Assembly (NCBI RefSeq): GCF_010384365.1
Contig: NZ_CP048397.1
Coordinates: 310,001-374,000, forward strand
Direction: 5' to 3'
Source: Streptomyces sp. S4.7
GTDB lineage: Bacteria; Actinomycetota; Actinomycetes; Streptomycetales; Streptomycetaceae
Length of the DNA stretch: 64,000 bases
In this document: piece by piece, positions 6,777-15,497 of the stretch
Numbering within the stretch: position 1 is the first letter of the stretch
Layout of the letters: the number at the start of each line of letters is the position of its first letter
Notes under the pieces: generated by a model
The model's database searches: none
What the model saw: only the letters and a program-made list of their open reading frames with translations
Told to the model about the DNA's origin: nothing
Made by a program: the position numbers and the translations under genes

Positions 6777-9700
6777 GTGCACCGCACCCTGAGACGCATG
6801 ATCACAGGGGTCCTGCTCGTGGCACTGCCCGCGCTGGGTGGTGTGGCCGTCGCGCCCGCCGCCCAGGCGCACCCGGGCCACGAACACGCCCTGGACTGGT
6901 CGAACTACGAGAAAGTCACCCTGACGAAGGACACCGGCGAGCCGATCGACCTCGCCGTGCTTCCCGACAACCGTGTCCTGCACACCGCCCGCAACGGCGA
7001 TGTACGGCTCACCGACCCCGGCACGGGTGTCACGAAGGTCGTCAACCACGTCGACGTCTACCAGAACTCCGAGATGGGGTTGCAGACGGTCACGCTGGAC
7101 CCGGACTTCGCCACCAACAAGTGGGTCTACCTCTACTACTCGCCGCCGCTGAACACCCCGGCCGGCTCCGCGCCGCAGACGCTGCCCGCCGGGCAGACCG
7201 ACGCGTACTGGAAGCAGTGGGAGGGCTACGACACCCTGACCCGGTTCAAGTGGACCGGCGACAAGCTCGACCTGTCCACCGCGCAGGAGATCATCCGGGT
7301 CGACGCCAACCGCGGCCAGTGCTGCCATGTCGCCGGTGACGTGGACTTCGACAGCAAGGGCAATCTCTACCTCGCGACGGGCGGCAACACCCCGGCGTCG
7401 GGCCCGAACGTCAACGGCTACACGCCGATCAACGACGCGGCCGGCTTCAACCCGGGTCTGGACGAGCGCCGCGGCGCGGGCAACACCAACGACCTGCGGG
7501 GCAAGATCCTGCGGATCGACGTCCAGGAGGACGGCAGTTACGAGATCCCGGAGGGCAACCTCTTCGAGCCGGGCACGGCCAAGACGCGCCCCGAGATCTT
7601 CGTGATGGGTCTGCGCAACCCGTTCCGGCTCGCGGTGGACCAGAAGACCGACGCCGTGATGTGGGGCGACTACGGCCCCGACGCCGGTACCGCCGACCCG
7701 AATCGCGGGCCGATGGGGTACGTCGAGTGGCAGACCACGACCAAGGCCCTGAACAGCGGCTGGCCGTTCTGCACGGGTGACAACACCAAGCCCTACCGGG
7801 ACTTCGACTTCGCCACCCTCACGCCCGGCCCCGCCTTCGACTGCGCGAAGCCGGTCAACGACTCGCGCTGGAACACCGGTCTGACCGAGCTGCCCGAGTC
7901 CTCTCCGGCCACACTCTGGTACGGCGACAGGGACAGCGACCAGCCGTGGCCCGAGCTGACCGCCTTCCGTGGTCCGGGCGGTCCCGGCGGCCAGGCCCCG
8001 ATGGGCGGTCCGGTCTACCACTACGACGCGGACAACCCCTCTCCGGGCAAGTTCCCGGAGTACTGGGACGGCAAGGCGTTCTTCGCGGAGTTCTCCCAGG
8101 ACTACGTCGCGGCGCTCACGCTCGACGGGCCGGACGGCCCCGTGAGCAAGCTGGAGAACGTGCTGCCGAACAGCGAGCGTTCGCAGAACGGCATCCCGCA
8201 GTGGGACAACCCGATGGACCTGGAGTTCGGTCCGGACGGGGCGCTCTACGTCCTGGACTACGGCGACGGCTTCTTCCGGCAGAACCCCGACGCGGGTCTC
8301 TACCGGATCGACTACGCCGAGGGCAACAAGGCACCCACCGCCGTGATCAAGGCCGACAAGACGTCCGGCCAGGCGCCGCTGGCGGTCTCGTTCAGCGCGA
8401 CCGGCTCCAGCGACCCGGAGAACGGTGACCTGACCTATCAGTGGGACCTCGACGGCGACGGCACGTTCGACGCCACCGGACCCACGGTCAACCGCACGTA
8501 TCCGGACAACGGACAGTTCCAGGCCCGGCTCAAGGTCACCGACCCGCAGGGCAAGTCCGGGCTGACGAGCCGTCAGATCACCGTGGGCAACACGGCGCCG
8601 ACGGTGCGGATCACCTCGCCGCCCGACGGCGGGTTCTTCAACTGGGGCGACGCGGTGCCGTACGGCATAGCCGTCGAGGACCCGGAGGACGGCACCACGC
8701 CGGACTGCGCCAAGGCGGCCTGGACCTTCGGTCTCGGCCACAACCAGCACGGCCACCCGGTCAACAGCGGCACCGGCTGCACGGGCGGCGTCCTGACCCC
8801 TGCCGACGCGGGACACGGTGACACCGAGAACGTCTTCGGCGTCCTCGGGATCACCTACACCGACAAGGGCGCGGGCGGCGTTCCGCCGGCCACCGGTGAC
8901 GCCCAGGTGGTGCTCAACCCGGCGCTGATGCAGGCCGAGCACTACGACACGGCGGAGGGTGTCACGGTCGCGGACGACACCACGGCGTCGGGGCAGCGCA
9001 AGCTGACCTCGTTCGACGCGGGCGACTGGATCGCGTACGACCCGGTGTCGTTCGCCGGGATCAACGGGGTCAAGACCCGCGCGAGTGGCGCCGGCACGCT
9101 GGCGCTGCGCTGGGGGTCGGCCGACGCCGAACCGTTCGCGACGGTGCAGGTCCCGGCCGGTGAGGGCTGGCAGACCGTCACCACCGCGCTGCGGAACGCC
9201 CCTGCGGAGACCGGCGAGGTCTTCGTCACCGCCTCCGGCGGTGTCGAGCTGGACTCGCTGACCTTCCAGGGAGCGGGCGTCGCGGACAAGACGGCGCCCA
9301 AGGTCACCGCCACGCTCAACCCGCCCCGGCCGAACGGTGACGACGGGTGGTACACCAGCAACGTGTCGCTCGCCGTCGCGGCGAGCGACAACGGGACGGT
9401 GGCAAGCCGTCAGTACTCGATCGACGACGGTGCGACCTGGCAGTCGGCCAACGCGGCCGTCACGCTCTCCCGGGAGGGCGCCACGACGGTCCGCTACCGG
9501 GCGACCGACAACGGCGGCAATGTCTCCGAGGTGGGCTCGCTCACCGTACGCATCGACCGCACCGGTCCCACGGTGACGACCTCCGGTCTCGACGCGGACG
9601 GCGTCTACGGGGACTCCAAGCGCCCGGCGCCGGTCTTCTCGGCGACGGACGCGGTCTCCGGCGGGGCGACCGCGACGGCGACGGCCACGGTGGACGGCGA

Positions 9701-10082
9701 GGCCGTCGCCTCCGGGCAGGTGCTGGAGCTGTGGCGGCTGCCGCTGGGCAATCACGACCTCACGGTCAGGGCCCGGGACAAGGCCGGCAACACCACCACG
9801 AAGACGGTGGCCTTCACCACCCGTACCTCCTACGCGGACATCCGCGCGCTGATCACCCAGCTGCGGGCCGACGGCCTGATCACGGCGCAGGGACAGCAGC
9901 GGCTGACCGTGCGGCTCGGCCAGGCCGAGGCGCACGCCGACGCGGGACGCACCAGCCAGGCCGCGGCCGTTCTGGAGTCGTTCGCCGGTTACGCGGGCGA
10001 CACCGCCCTCGTGCCGGACGGCGCGGCGGGCTCGGCCCTGGCACGGGACGCGCGGGCGCTGAAGGGAGGCGCCACCGGCTGA
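6777..10082 (+). CDS. Secreted PQQ-type sugar dehydrogenase with PKD, CBM and Ig-like domains
   Basis: A 1101-residue exported multidomain protein. After a signal peptide (cleavage near AQAHPGH, ~residue 36) comes a soluble glucose/sorbosone-dehydrogenase-type six-bladed propeller (~45-515) with EMGLQTVTLDPDF, GQCCHVAGDVDFDSKGNLYLATGGN, LRGKILRID, VMGLRNPFRL, WGDYGPDA and LEFGPDGALYVLDYG. A PKD domain follows (~520-605: ADKTSGQAPLAVSFSATGS, GDLTYQWDLDGDGT). Next come a linker with CTGG, a CBM6/35-like module (~715-830: MQAEHYDTAEG, GDWIAYDPV) and an Ig-like domain (~840-925: APKVTATLNPP, ATDNGGNVSE). The end is a helical FIMAH-like segment (ALITQLRADGLITAQGQQRL). It probably oxidises a carbohydrate bound by its CBMs. 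A GTG start follows GAGGAG at 6761-6766; an ATG seven codons later is an alternative. Confidence 0.9.
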   Translation: MHRTLRRMITGVLLVALPALGGVAVAPAAQAHPGHEHALDWSNYEKVTLTKDTGEPIDLAVLPDNRVLHTARNGDVRLTDPGTGVTKVVNHVDVYQNSEMGLQTVTLDPDFATNKWVYLYYSPPLNTPAGSAPQTLPAGQTDAYWKQWEGYDTLTRFKWTGDKLDLSTAQEIIRVDANRGQCCHVAGDVDFDSKGNLYLATGGNTPASGPNVNGYTPINDAAGFNPGLDERRGAGNTNDLRGKILRIDVQEDGSYEIPEGNLFEPGTAKTRPEIFVMGLRNPFRLAVDQKTDAVMWGDYGPDAGTADPNRGPMGYVEWQTTTKALNSGWPFCTGDNTKPYRDFDFATLTPGPAFDCAKPVNDSRWNTGLTELPESSPATLWYGDRDSDQPWPELTAFRGPGGPGGQAPMGGPVYHYDADNPSPGKFPEYWDGKAFFAEFSQDYVAALTLDGPDGPVSKLENVLPNSERSQNGIPQWDNPMDLEFGPDGALYVLDYGDGFFRQNPDAGLYRIDYAEGNKAPTAVIKADKTSGQAPLAVSFSATGSSDPENGDLTYQWDLDGDGTFDATGPTVNRTYPDNGQFQARLKVTDPQGKSGLTSRQITVGNTAPTVRITSPPDGGFFNWGDAVPYGIAVEDPEDGTTPDCAKAAWTFGLGHNQHGHPVNSGTGCTGGVLTPADAGHGDTENVFGVLGITYTDKGAGGVPPATGDAQVVLNPALMQAEHYDTAEGVTVADDTTASGQRKLTSFDAGDWIAYDPVSFAGINGVKTRASGAGTLALRWGSADAEPFATVQVPAGEGWQTVTTALRNAPAETGEVFVTASGGVELDSLTFQGAGVADKTAPKVTATLNPPRPNGDDGWYTSNVSLAVAASDNGTVASRQYSIDDGATWQSANAAVTLSREGATTVRYRATDNGGNVSEVGSLTVRIDRTGPTVTTSGLDADGVYGDSKRPAPVFSATDAVSGGATATATATVDGEAVASGQVLELWRLPLGNHDLTVRARDKAGNTTTKTVAFTTRTSYADIRALITQLRADGLITAQGQQRLTVRLGQAEAHADAGRTSQAAAVLESFAGYAGDTALVPDGAAGSALARDARALKGGATG

Positions 10083-10093
10083 CGACGGGACCG

Positions 10094-10144
10094 ACAGGGC
10101 TGCCCCGCCTCCACGCCCCGCTCTCACCGGCGGGGCAGTCCTGT
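10094..10144 (+). terminator. Terminator after the PQQ-type dehydrogenase
   Basis: A 16-bp stem (10094-10109 with 10129-10144, core CTGCCCCGCC/GGCGGGGCAG, one G.T pair) encloses a 19-nt loop, beginning 12 nt after the stop codon. Confidence 0.75.
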
Positions 10145-10211
10145 GCCCGGACTCCTTACGGAGGGACCCGTTCCCGAGAGCCCGTCGGTGCGGGTTCCGT
10201 CAACAAGGCGG

Positions 10212-10239
10212 CAACTTTCGGCGATCTGTGGAAAAGTTG
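10212..10239. promoter_or_regulatory. Inverted repeat upstream of the ROK repressor gene, candidate operator
   Basis: CAACTTT (10212-10218) and AAAGTTG (10233-10239) are perfect inverted repeats separated by 14 nt, located ~160 nt before the ROK start. ROK repressors of the NagC/Mlc type bind widely spaced A/T-containing half-sites, so autoregulation is possible. A looser ACTTT-N15-AAAGT arrangement occurs at 25628-25652 before the second secreted propeller gene. The rest of the 10145-10396 spacer shows only the GAGGAG ribosome site. Confidence 0.4.
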
Positions 10240-10396
10240 TCGGTCGTCGTCCGCGCGCCACCGCGACCCCGTGACCGCGGGCCCTCAAGAGCACGGGCCT
10301 CGCCGGGCCTTACGGGGCCCGGCCCCGCACCGCCCGCGTACCGCCCCCGCGACAGCTCCCGAAAGCTGTCCGCAGGCGTCCAGAGGAGTTACGTCC

Positions 10397-11584
10397 GTGA
10401 ACATCCAGTACCGCGTGTTGAGTCTGCTGCGTGACAACGGCCCGCTGTCCCGCGCGCAACTCGCGGACCGGCTGGAGGTTCCGCGCCCACGGCTGCTCGG
10501 CGAACTCGACCGCATGGTCGCCGCCGGGCGGGTCAGCGAGGCGGGCCCCGCCGCCTCACGCGGCGGGCGCCGCTCGACCCTCGTACAGCTCGATCCCGGT
10601 CTGCGGTTCGCGGCCGTCGATCTCGGTGCCAGCTCCGTCGACATCGAGATCACCGACGGCGCCCTCACACCGGTGGCCGCCTGCTCCGAGCCCGCCGACA
10701 TCCGCTCGGGGCCGGTCGCCGTGCTCGGCCGCGTCAGCGAACTGCTGCGCGAGATGGCCGACCAGGGGCACTACACACAGCTCGACGCCATCGGCATCGG
10801 TCTGCCGGGGCCGGTCAGCTTCCGGGAGGGCGTACCGGTCTCGCCGCCGATCATGGTGGGCTGGAACCGTTTCCCGGTACGCGACACCCTCGCCCGCGCG
10901 CACGGCTGCCCGGTGGTGGTCGACAACGACGTCAACGTGATGTCCCTCGGTGAGCAGCACAGCGGTGTCGCACGGACCGTCGACCATCTGCTCTTCGTGA
11001 AGATCGGCAGCGGTATCGGCTCCGGCATGCAGCACCACGGCCGTATCTACCGGGGCGCGGAGGGGTGCGCCGGCGACATCGGGCACGTCCAGGTGGAGGC
11101 CGAGGCGGCGGGTCCCGTCTGCTCCTGCGGGAACACCGGCTGCCTGGAGGCGTACTTCGGCGGGGTGGCGCTGGCCAGGGACGCCACCGAGGCCGCGAAG
11201 TCCGGCCAGTCGCCGGCTCTCGCCGAACGGCTCGCCGAGCGAGGGGTGCTGACCGCGCTGGATGTCGCGCAGTGCGCGGACGGCGGCGACAACACGAGCG
11301 TCAACCTCGTCCGGGCGGGCGGCCACCGGGTCGGCCAGGTCCTGGCCACGCTGGTCAGCTTCATGAACCCGTCGATGATCGTGATCGGCGGCGGTCTGAC
11401 CGGGCTCGGCTACCCCCTGCTCGCGGAGATCCGCAGCGTCGTCTACAAACGCTCGCTCCCGCTCGCCACCGGCAATCTGCCGATCGTCATGTCCGCACTC
11501 GGCCCCCGGGCGGGAGTCGTCGGCGCGGCGCTGCTGGCGAGTGAACTCAGCTACGGCGAGGGGTCCGACGACACGGACGACTGA
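10397..11584 (+). CDS. ROK-family transcriptional repressor
   Basis: A 395-residue ROK (repressor, ORF, kinase) protein. Residues ~1-60 form a winged helix-turn-helix (LSRAQLADRLEVPRPRLLGELDRMVAAGRV). The sugar-kinase-like fold follows with the ASSVDIEITDG phosphate strand, IGIGLPGPV, VDNDVNVMSLGE, the FVKIGSGIGSG motif, and the ROK zinc site GHVQ plus CSCGNTGCLEAYFGG. It lacks a fully canonical DxGxT ATP motif (DLGASS), as expected for a regulator rather than a kinase. The GTG start at 10397 follows GAGGAG (10383-10388). The reading frame is open much further upstream but without homology. It sits just downstream of the sugar dehydrogenase and probably controls this secreted carbohydrate module. 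Confidence 0.9.
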   Translation: MNIQYRVLSLLRDNGPLSRAQLADRLEVPRPRLLGELDRMVAAGRVSEAGPAASRGGRRSTLVQLDPGLRFAAVDLGASSVDIEITDGALTPVAACSEPADIRSGPVAVLGRVSELLREMADQGHYTQLDAIGIGLPGPVSFREGVPVSPPIMVGWNRFPVRDTLARAHGCPVVVDNDVNVMSLGEQHSGVARTVDHLLFVKIGSGIGSGMQHHGRIYRGAEGCAGDIGHVQVEAEAAGPVCSCGNTGCLEAYFGGVALARDATEAAKSGQSPALAERLAERGVLTALDVAQCADGGDNTSVNLVRAGGHRVGQVLATLVSFMNPSMIVIGGGLTGLGYPLLAEIRSVVYKRSLPLATGNLPIVMSALGPRAGVVGAALLASELSYGEGSDDTDD

Positions 11585-11684
11585 GGCCGCGGGAGCCGGA
11601 CGGCGCGGTCCCCGCCCCGTGCCGCGCCTCCGAGTGGCGCCCGGGCGACGGCTGCGTGACGATGGCCCAAGGAGGCGAGCCGAC

Positions 11685-12041
11685 ATGATCGATGCCGCGG
11701 ACATCCGTGAATGGCGCACCCACGCGGTGGTCGACTCCGGCGGGCGCAAGATCGGTTCGCTGGAGGCCGTCTACGTCGACACACGTACCGACGAACCGGC
11801 GGTGGCGACCGTGCTGACGGGCATGCCGACCCGGCGCAGACTGGTCTTCGTCCCGCTCACGGGAGCCGTCGTGGGACCGGGCTACGTCAGGGTCGACTAT
11901 CCGAAGTCCATCGTGAAGGACGCGCCGTCGATGGGTACGGACGACGTCCTGCCCGCCGAGGACGAGCAGGAAGTCTTCTCCCACTACGACCTGGCCTACC
12001 AGCCGGGTCCCAGCGGCGAACGCCAGCTCGCCCGGCGCTGA
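11685..12041 (+). CDS. PRC-barrel domain protein
   Basis: A 118-residue protein with a PRC-barrel fold: IREWRTHAVVDSGGRKIGSLEAVYVDTRTDEP, then VATVLTGMP and LVFVPLTGAVVGPGYVRVDYPK (residues ~5-75), followed by a short acidic segment ending in YDLAYQPG. PRC barrels occur in RimM, photosynthetic reaction centres and numerous actinobacterial stress proteins; no partner is evident here. The ATG is preceded by a perfect AGGAGG (11670-11675) at nine-base spacing. The gene is 100 nt after the ROK gene, on the same strand. Confidence 0.85.
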   Translation: MIDAADIREWRTHAVVDSGGRKIGSLEAVYVDTRTDEPAVATVLTGMPTRRRLVFVPLTGAVVGPGYVRVDYPKSIVKDAPSMGTDDVLPAEDEQEVFSHYDLAYQPGPSGERQLARR

Positions 12042-12080
12042 ACCGGCGGGGCCTTCGGCGGAGCGCGTACGCTGCCGTCG

Positions 12081-12356
12081 ATGGACGAGTGGCGTGGCTT
12101 CACCAACAAGGTGCTCTACTGAACGCAGTTCACGGCCCGGCTGGACGACGTCGAGGCCGCGCGCGTCGCCGCTCTGATCGCCGACGGTCTGCTCGGTGAG
12201 GACCCACCTGGCGCCCGCACCCGGATGCTGGCGGACGCCCTGCGGTCGGGTGAGCCGATCACTGGGGGCGACTGGCAGCCGCACGGCGAGCGGGAGGTCC
12301 GCGGCTTCGTCACGGCCCTGCTGACCCGGCTCGCGGACGACGGCTCCGCGACGTGA
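12081..12356 (+). pseudogene. Small conserved-looking gene interrupted by an in-frame TGA
   Basis: From ATG 12081 the frame reads MDEWRGFTNKVLY, then TGA (12120-12122). It then continues with TQFTARLDDVEAARVAALIA, LLGEDPPGARTRMLADAL and a helical ending to a TGA at 12354-12356, 92 codons in all. Codon use on both sides of the internal stop is typical of the genome, and the length suits a small helical actinobacterial protein. The simplest explanation is a Trp codon TGG changed to TGA. No good internal restart with a ribosome site is visible. I do not recognise the family. Recoding (selenocysteine) is unlikely because no supporting hairpin was seen. Confidence 0.55.
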
Positions 12357-12375
12357 GCTCCCGCGCGGCGCCGGA

Positions 12376-12548
12376 CTACCGTACGGGAGCCGGAACCGCG
12401 CACACCGCGGCCACCGCGGCCACCGCGTACGCGTACGCGTCCGTGTCCGTGTCCCAGTGGAACGGCCGGACCTCGGCGATCCGGCCGTCGGTGACCTTGC
12501 CGCCTCGGCCGCGTACATGCCGGTGAGGACGGTCCCGGGGTTCATCAT
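12376..12548 (-). pseudogene. Possible remnant of a SnoaL-like (NTF2-fold) protein gene
   Basis: On the minus strand the start MMNPGTVLTGMYAAEAA (from 12548) is in one frame, while GGKVTDGRIAEVRPFHWDTD (~12445-12504) is in another. The latter resembles the last strand of SnoaL/NTF2-like proteins (typically xVRDGRIxExRPFYWDT). The intact family is ~130 residues; here only ~55 codons in two frames remain, so a frameshift and internal deletion are needed. The tail runs through a simple-sequence tract (DTDTDAYAYA). Recognition rests on a short stretch and is tentative. Confidence 0.3.
12403..12453. repeat. Cluster of short tandem repeats
   Basis: Three adjacent simple tracts occur: CACCGCGGC twice plus a partial third unit, then GTACGC-type hexamers, then GTCCGT twice plus GTCCC. 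The mixture of 6- and 9-bp units keeps a reading frame (DTDTDAYAYAVAAVAAV on the minus strand), suggesting slippage within a formerly coding sequence. Confidence 0.6.
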
Positions 12549-12632
12549 GCTTCGAGCGTGATCGGTCCGGCGGGGCGCCGCCCGGCGGCAATCGGCCATC
12601 GACATGACCGGGCCCCACCACACAGACACCCG

Positions 12633-13505
12633 CTAGCGCTTCTCCGCGTCGACGAACGCCTTCACCGCGGTGGTCGCGGCGCGCTCCACCAGCGCCACTC
12701 CGGCCTCGTAGGACGGCTGCCCGTCGGACAGCACCGCGACGAGCAGGGTGCGGCCGCCGTGCTCGACGCGCCCGATGCTGTTGACGTCCCACAGCTCCGT
12801 CTCGCTGCGCGGCAGCCAGCCGTTCTTCAGTACCGGCGCGGCACCGGGACGCTTGCCGTCGTCGGCGGCGGATATCCCCCACCGCTGGTTCGCCTCGACC
12901 GTGCTCATGAGGGCGCGCACGTAGTCGCGGGAGGGCGCGGTGAGCGGTGAGTGGGCGTCGCCGAGAACGGCTTCCAGGAGCACCATCTGGTCGGCCGCGG
13001 TGGTGCGGGTCAGGCCCCAGTGACCGTCCTTGTCGGTGTGCGTGGCCTTCAGACCCAGTCGCTTGTTGGCCGCGTTCAGGCCGTCGGTCCTGCCGATGGC
13101 CTTCCAGAGCGCGTTCGTCGCGTCGTTGTCGCTCTTGCGGATCATCTCGGCGGCCAGCTCCTTCTGCGGCGCCGTGAGGGACACCCCGCGGTCCTGGGCG
13201 CCGAGCAGGAGGGCGGCGAGTATGTCGACCTTGACGATGCTGGCCGTGTCGAAGGCCCCGGCTCCCTCGCCGTAGGCGGCGGCGTGCCGTCCGTCGAGGT
13301 CCCGCACGGCGACCGTGTAGCGCCCGTCGCTCGCGGGCAGCGCGTCCAGGGCCTTGTTCATCGCCCTGTCGACGCCGGCCGACGTGGCGGCGGCGTGGGG
13401 CGCTCCGTCGGCCGTGCGGGCGGCTGCGAGTGCGGGGGCCTGCACCGTCACGGCGAGGACGATCGCTGCCACGGCCAATTGCTGGGACTTACGGAGACTA
13501 AGCAC
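12633..13505 (-). CDS. Class A beta-lactamase-like serine hydrolase
   Basis: About 290 residues, exported by a Sec signal peptide (AAIVLAVTVQAPALAAA). The penicillin-recognising serine-hydrolase motifs are in order: SIVK (SxxK, ~residues 89-92), SDN (~125-127) and KNG (KTG-equivalent, ~227-229). The spacing is that of class A beta-lactamases, although KNG instead of K(T/S)G and a weak omega-loop glutamate make real beta-lactam hydrolysis uncertain. Such Streptomyces proteins are often annotated simply as serine hydrolases. I chose the GTG at 13505 as giving the better signal peptide; a TTG at 13523 would add six residues. No clear ribosome site is visible for either. It lies downstream of, and is terminated apart from, the chitinase gene on the same strand. 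Confidence 0.85.
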   Translation of the reverse strand: MLSLRKSQQLAVAAIVLAVTVQAPALAAARTADGAPHAAATSAGVDRAMNKALDALPASDGRYTVAVRDLDGRHAAAYGEGAGAFDTASIVKVDILAALLLGAQDRGVSLTAPQKELAAEMIRKSDNDATNALWKAIGRTDGLNAANKRLGLKATHTDKDGHWGLTRTTAADQMVLLEAVLGDAHSPLTAPSRDYVRALMSTVEANQRWGISAADDGKRPGAAPVLKNGWLPRSETELWDVNSIGRVEHGGRTLLVAVLSDGQPSYEAGVALVERAATTAVKAFVDAEKR

Positions 13506-13558
13506 AATTCGGACATTAGGCAATACGGGCCCCGATGCGCAACGTGCGTATCGTCACA

Positions 13559-13604
13559 CGGATACCGGCGCCCGGCCCGCTGGACCGCCGGGCACCGGTA
13601 TCCG
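13559..13604 (-). terminator. Terminator of the GH19 chitinase gene
   Basis: A 17-bp inverted repeat with one mismatch (core GATACCGG-c-GCCCGGC / GCCGGGC-a-CCGGTATC, 13561-13576 with 13587-13602, extended one or two pairs outward) and a 10-nt loop. It begins 14 nt after the chitinase stop on the minus strand. Confidence 0.75.
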
Positions 13605-13617
13605 GACAGCCGGCGTT

Positions 13618-14394
13618 CTAGCAGGTCAGATCGCGGCCCGGCGCGGTGCGCAGCACGCGTGTGAACTGCTTGTACAGCTCCACCCGGTGCTCCATCTGCG
13701 CGGGGTTGCCGCCCTCGCACTCGGCGGACCCGTTCAGGCTCCAGATCGTCTGCCCGAAGCCCTTCTTGTTCACCATGGCGTCGTGCCCGGTCATGGTGCC
13801 CGGCCCGGACTGGGTGTTCCAGTACCAGAGGGCCGTCATCCACGCGACGGCCGGATCGGTCTCGACCAGCCACGGATTGTTGAGCAGGTCGACACCCAGC
13901 GCGTCGCCGGCCGCCTTGTAGTTGAAGTTCCAGCTGAGCATGATCGCGCCGCGTCCGTAGTACGCGTCCCGCCCGGCCGGGCAGCCGTAGGGCTGGGCGT
14001 CGTCGCAGAAGATCGGATACATGTCGGGGTTCTGCGACACCACGTAGAACAGCCCGCCGGTCTCGTGGCTGACGTTGGCGAGGAAGGCCGCCGCCTCCTG
14101 CTTGCGGGTCGTCCGGCCGCCGGTGCGCGCGAAGGCCGGGTAGACCTCGGTGGCCTCGGTGGCCTCGACGAGCCCGTCGTACGTGAAGAACGGGTCCCGG
14201 TCCGGGAACATCCGTTCGAACTGGGACTCGGCGACGACGAAACGCGGCTTGTGGCGCGCTTCCCCCTCTCCGCCCGCCGCGCCCCGGCCGCTCGCGCTCC
14301 GGGAGGACTGGGCCGCCGCGGGCAGTGCGGCGACGAGCATGCCGCAGACGAGCAGCAGGGCGGCCATGACGGCCGTGGTGCCTCTTCTGAACAC
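13618..14394 (-). CDS. Secreted GH19 chitinase
   Basis: A 258-residue secreted glycoside hydrolase family 19 endochitinase. The signal peptide (residues 1-~30, ending AALPAAAQS) is followed by a charged linker. The catalytic domain has FFTYDGLVEAT, KQEAAAFLANVSHETGG (the Glu of HETGG is the general acid), a YYGRGAIMLSWNFNY block (GRG-x-QLSWNFNY type) and a C-terminal EHRVELYKQF segment. It hydrolyses beta-1,4 N-acetylglucosamine polymers with inversion. No chitin-binding domain is attached. I chose the GTG at 14394 because a Shine-Dalgarno AGGAGTG lies ~9 nt upstream and the signal peptide then starts properly; the frame extends 20 codons further without homology. The 354-nt spacer 14395-14748 to the divergent YciO gene shows no other feature. 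Confidence 0.92.
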   Translation of the reverse strand: MFRRGTTAVMAALLLVCGMLVAALPAAAQSSRSASGRGAAGGEGEARHKPRFVVAESQFERMFPDRDPFFTYDGLVEATEATEVYPAFARTGGRTTRKQEAAAFLANVSHETGGLFYVVSQNPDMYPIFCDDAQPYGCPAGRDAYYGRGAIMLSWNFNYKAAGDALGVDLLNNPWLVETDPAVAWMTALWYWNTQSGPGTMTGHDAMVNKKGFGQTIWSLNGSAECEGGNPAQMEHRVELYKQFTRVLRTAPGRDLTC

Positions 14395-14748
14395 TGTTGG
14401 TTCACTCCTGAACGGTGTGTGGGGACAGGCGTTCACAGGACAGCGCTCATCCACAACCGCCTTCCAGGAGGGTGCAGTTACGCGGACGTCGCCGCGCAGA
14501 GGCTACGGGCAGGCACCCCTCCCTGGAAAGGTACATACCAATTCTCGGGAAAAGCGGGGACTGCTCATTCCTCGGGGAGCGAGCGGACCTCGGCGCTCGG
14601 CGGCAGCTTGTCCCACCTCTGCCCCTACCGGCGTACGACGGCCGACGGCAACCGGCCACTCCCCCGCTCCGCACCCACCTCACGGACCACACCGGATACG
14701 GCGATCGTCAGGGGCGCTCGGCCGACGAACAGGCCCTAAGCTCGGCCA

Positions 14749-15369
14749 ATGGCCAAGTATTTCGACGTACACCCCGACAACCCCCAGCGGCGCACCATCG
14801 CGAGTGTGGCCGAGAGCATCCGGTCCGGCGCGCTCATCGCGTACCCCACGGACTCCTGCTACGCGTTGGGCTGCCAGCTCGGCAGTCGGGACGGCATCAG
14901 CCGGATCCGGTCCATCCGGGACCTCGACGACCGTCACCACTTCACGCTGGTCTGCCAGAACTTCGCGCAGCTCGGTCAGCTGGTGCAGATCGACAACGAC
15001 GTGTTCCGCGCGATCAAGGCGGCGACGCCCGGCAGTTACACCTTCATCCTGCCGGCGACCAGGGAGGTGCCGCGTCAGCTGCTGCATCCCAAGAAGAAGA
15101 CGGTCGGGGTGCGGATCCCCGACCATGTCGTCGCCCAGGCCCTGCTCGCGGAGCTGGGGGAGCCGCTGCTCTCCAGCACGCTGCTGCTGCCCGACGAAGC
15201 CGAGCCGATGACCCAGGGCTGGGAGATCAAGGAACGGCTCGACCACGTGCTGGACGTCGTGGTCGACTCGGGCGACTGCGGCACGGAGCCGACCACGGTC
15301 ATCGACTTCTCCGGCGGCGAGCCGGAGATCGTGCGCCGTGGGGCGGGCGACCCCGCGCGGTTCGAGTAG
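14749..15369 (+). CDS. Sua5/YciO/YrdC-family protein, L-threonylcarbamoyladenylate synthase-like
   Basis: A 206-residue YrdC-fold protein closer to YciO than to TsaC. It has the family start AKYFDVHPDNPQRRTIASVA, the substrate-binding lysine/arginine-rich PTDSCYALGCQLGS strand, HHFTLVCQNFAQL, GSYTFILPATREVP, KKKTVGVRIPDH and PLLSSTLLLP. Family members make threonylcarbamoyl-AMP for the tRNA t6A modification or are weak paralogues of that enzyme. An essential tsaC would be expected elsewhere in the genome, so this is likely the accessory copy. It is divergent from the chitinase gene and followed 128 nt later by a redox operon. Confidence 0.9.
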   Translation: MAKYFDVHPDNPQRRTIASVAESIRSGALIAYPTDSCYALGCQLGSRDGISRIRSIRDLDDRHHFTLVCQNFAQLGQLVQIDNDVFRAIKAATPGSYTFILPATREVPRQLLHPKKKTVGVRIPDHVVAQALLAELGEPLLSSTLLLPDEAEPMTQGWEIKERLDHVLDVVVDSGDCGTEPTTVIDFSGGEPEIVRRGAGDPARFE

Positions 15370-15497
15370 GCGGCCCGGCACACACCACGGGCCGGGGGCG
15401 GCTCTCGCGTCGCCGCCCCGGGCCCGCGCGCCTACGCTGGCCGGAGGCTGTCCGGACCGTGCTCCCGACCGTCCGGGCGGAGGAAGGAAGTCCCGCC

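Noticed and set aside
6438..10127. A 1229-codon open frame on the minus strand
   Set aside because: It lies opposite the secreted PQQ-type dehydrogenase gene, is Arg/Gly/Val-rich without domains, and is a by-product of high G+C bias.
12120..12122. Selenocysteine reading of the in-frame TGA
   Set aside because: The context (VLY-x-TQF) fits a Trp, no redox motif is present, and no hairpin follows directly.
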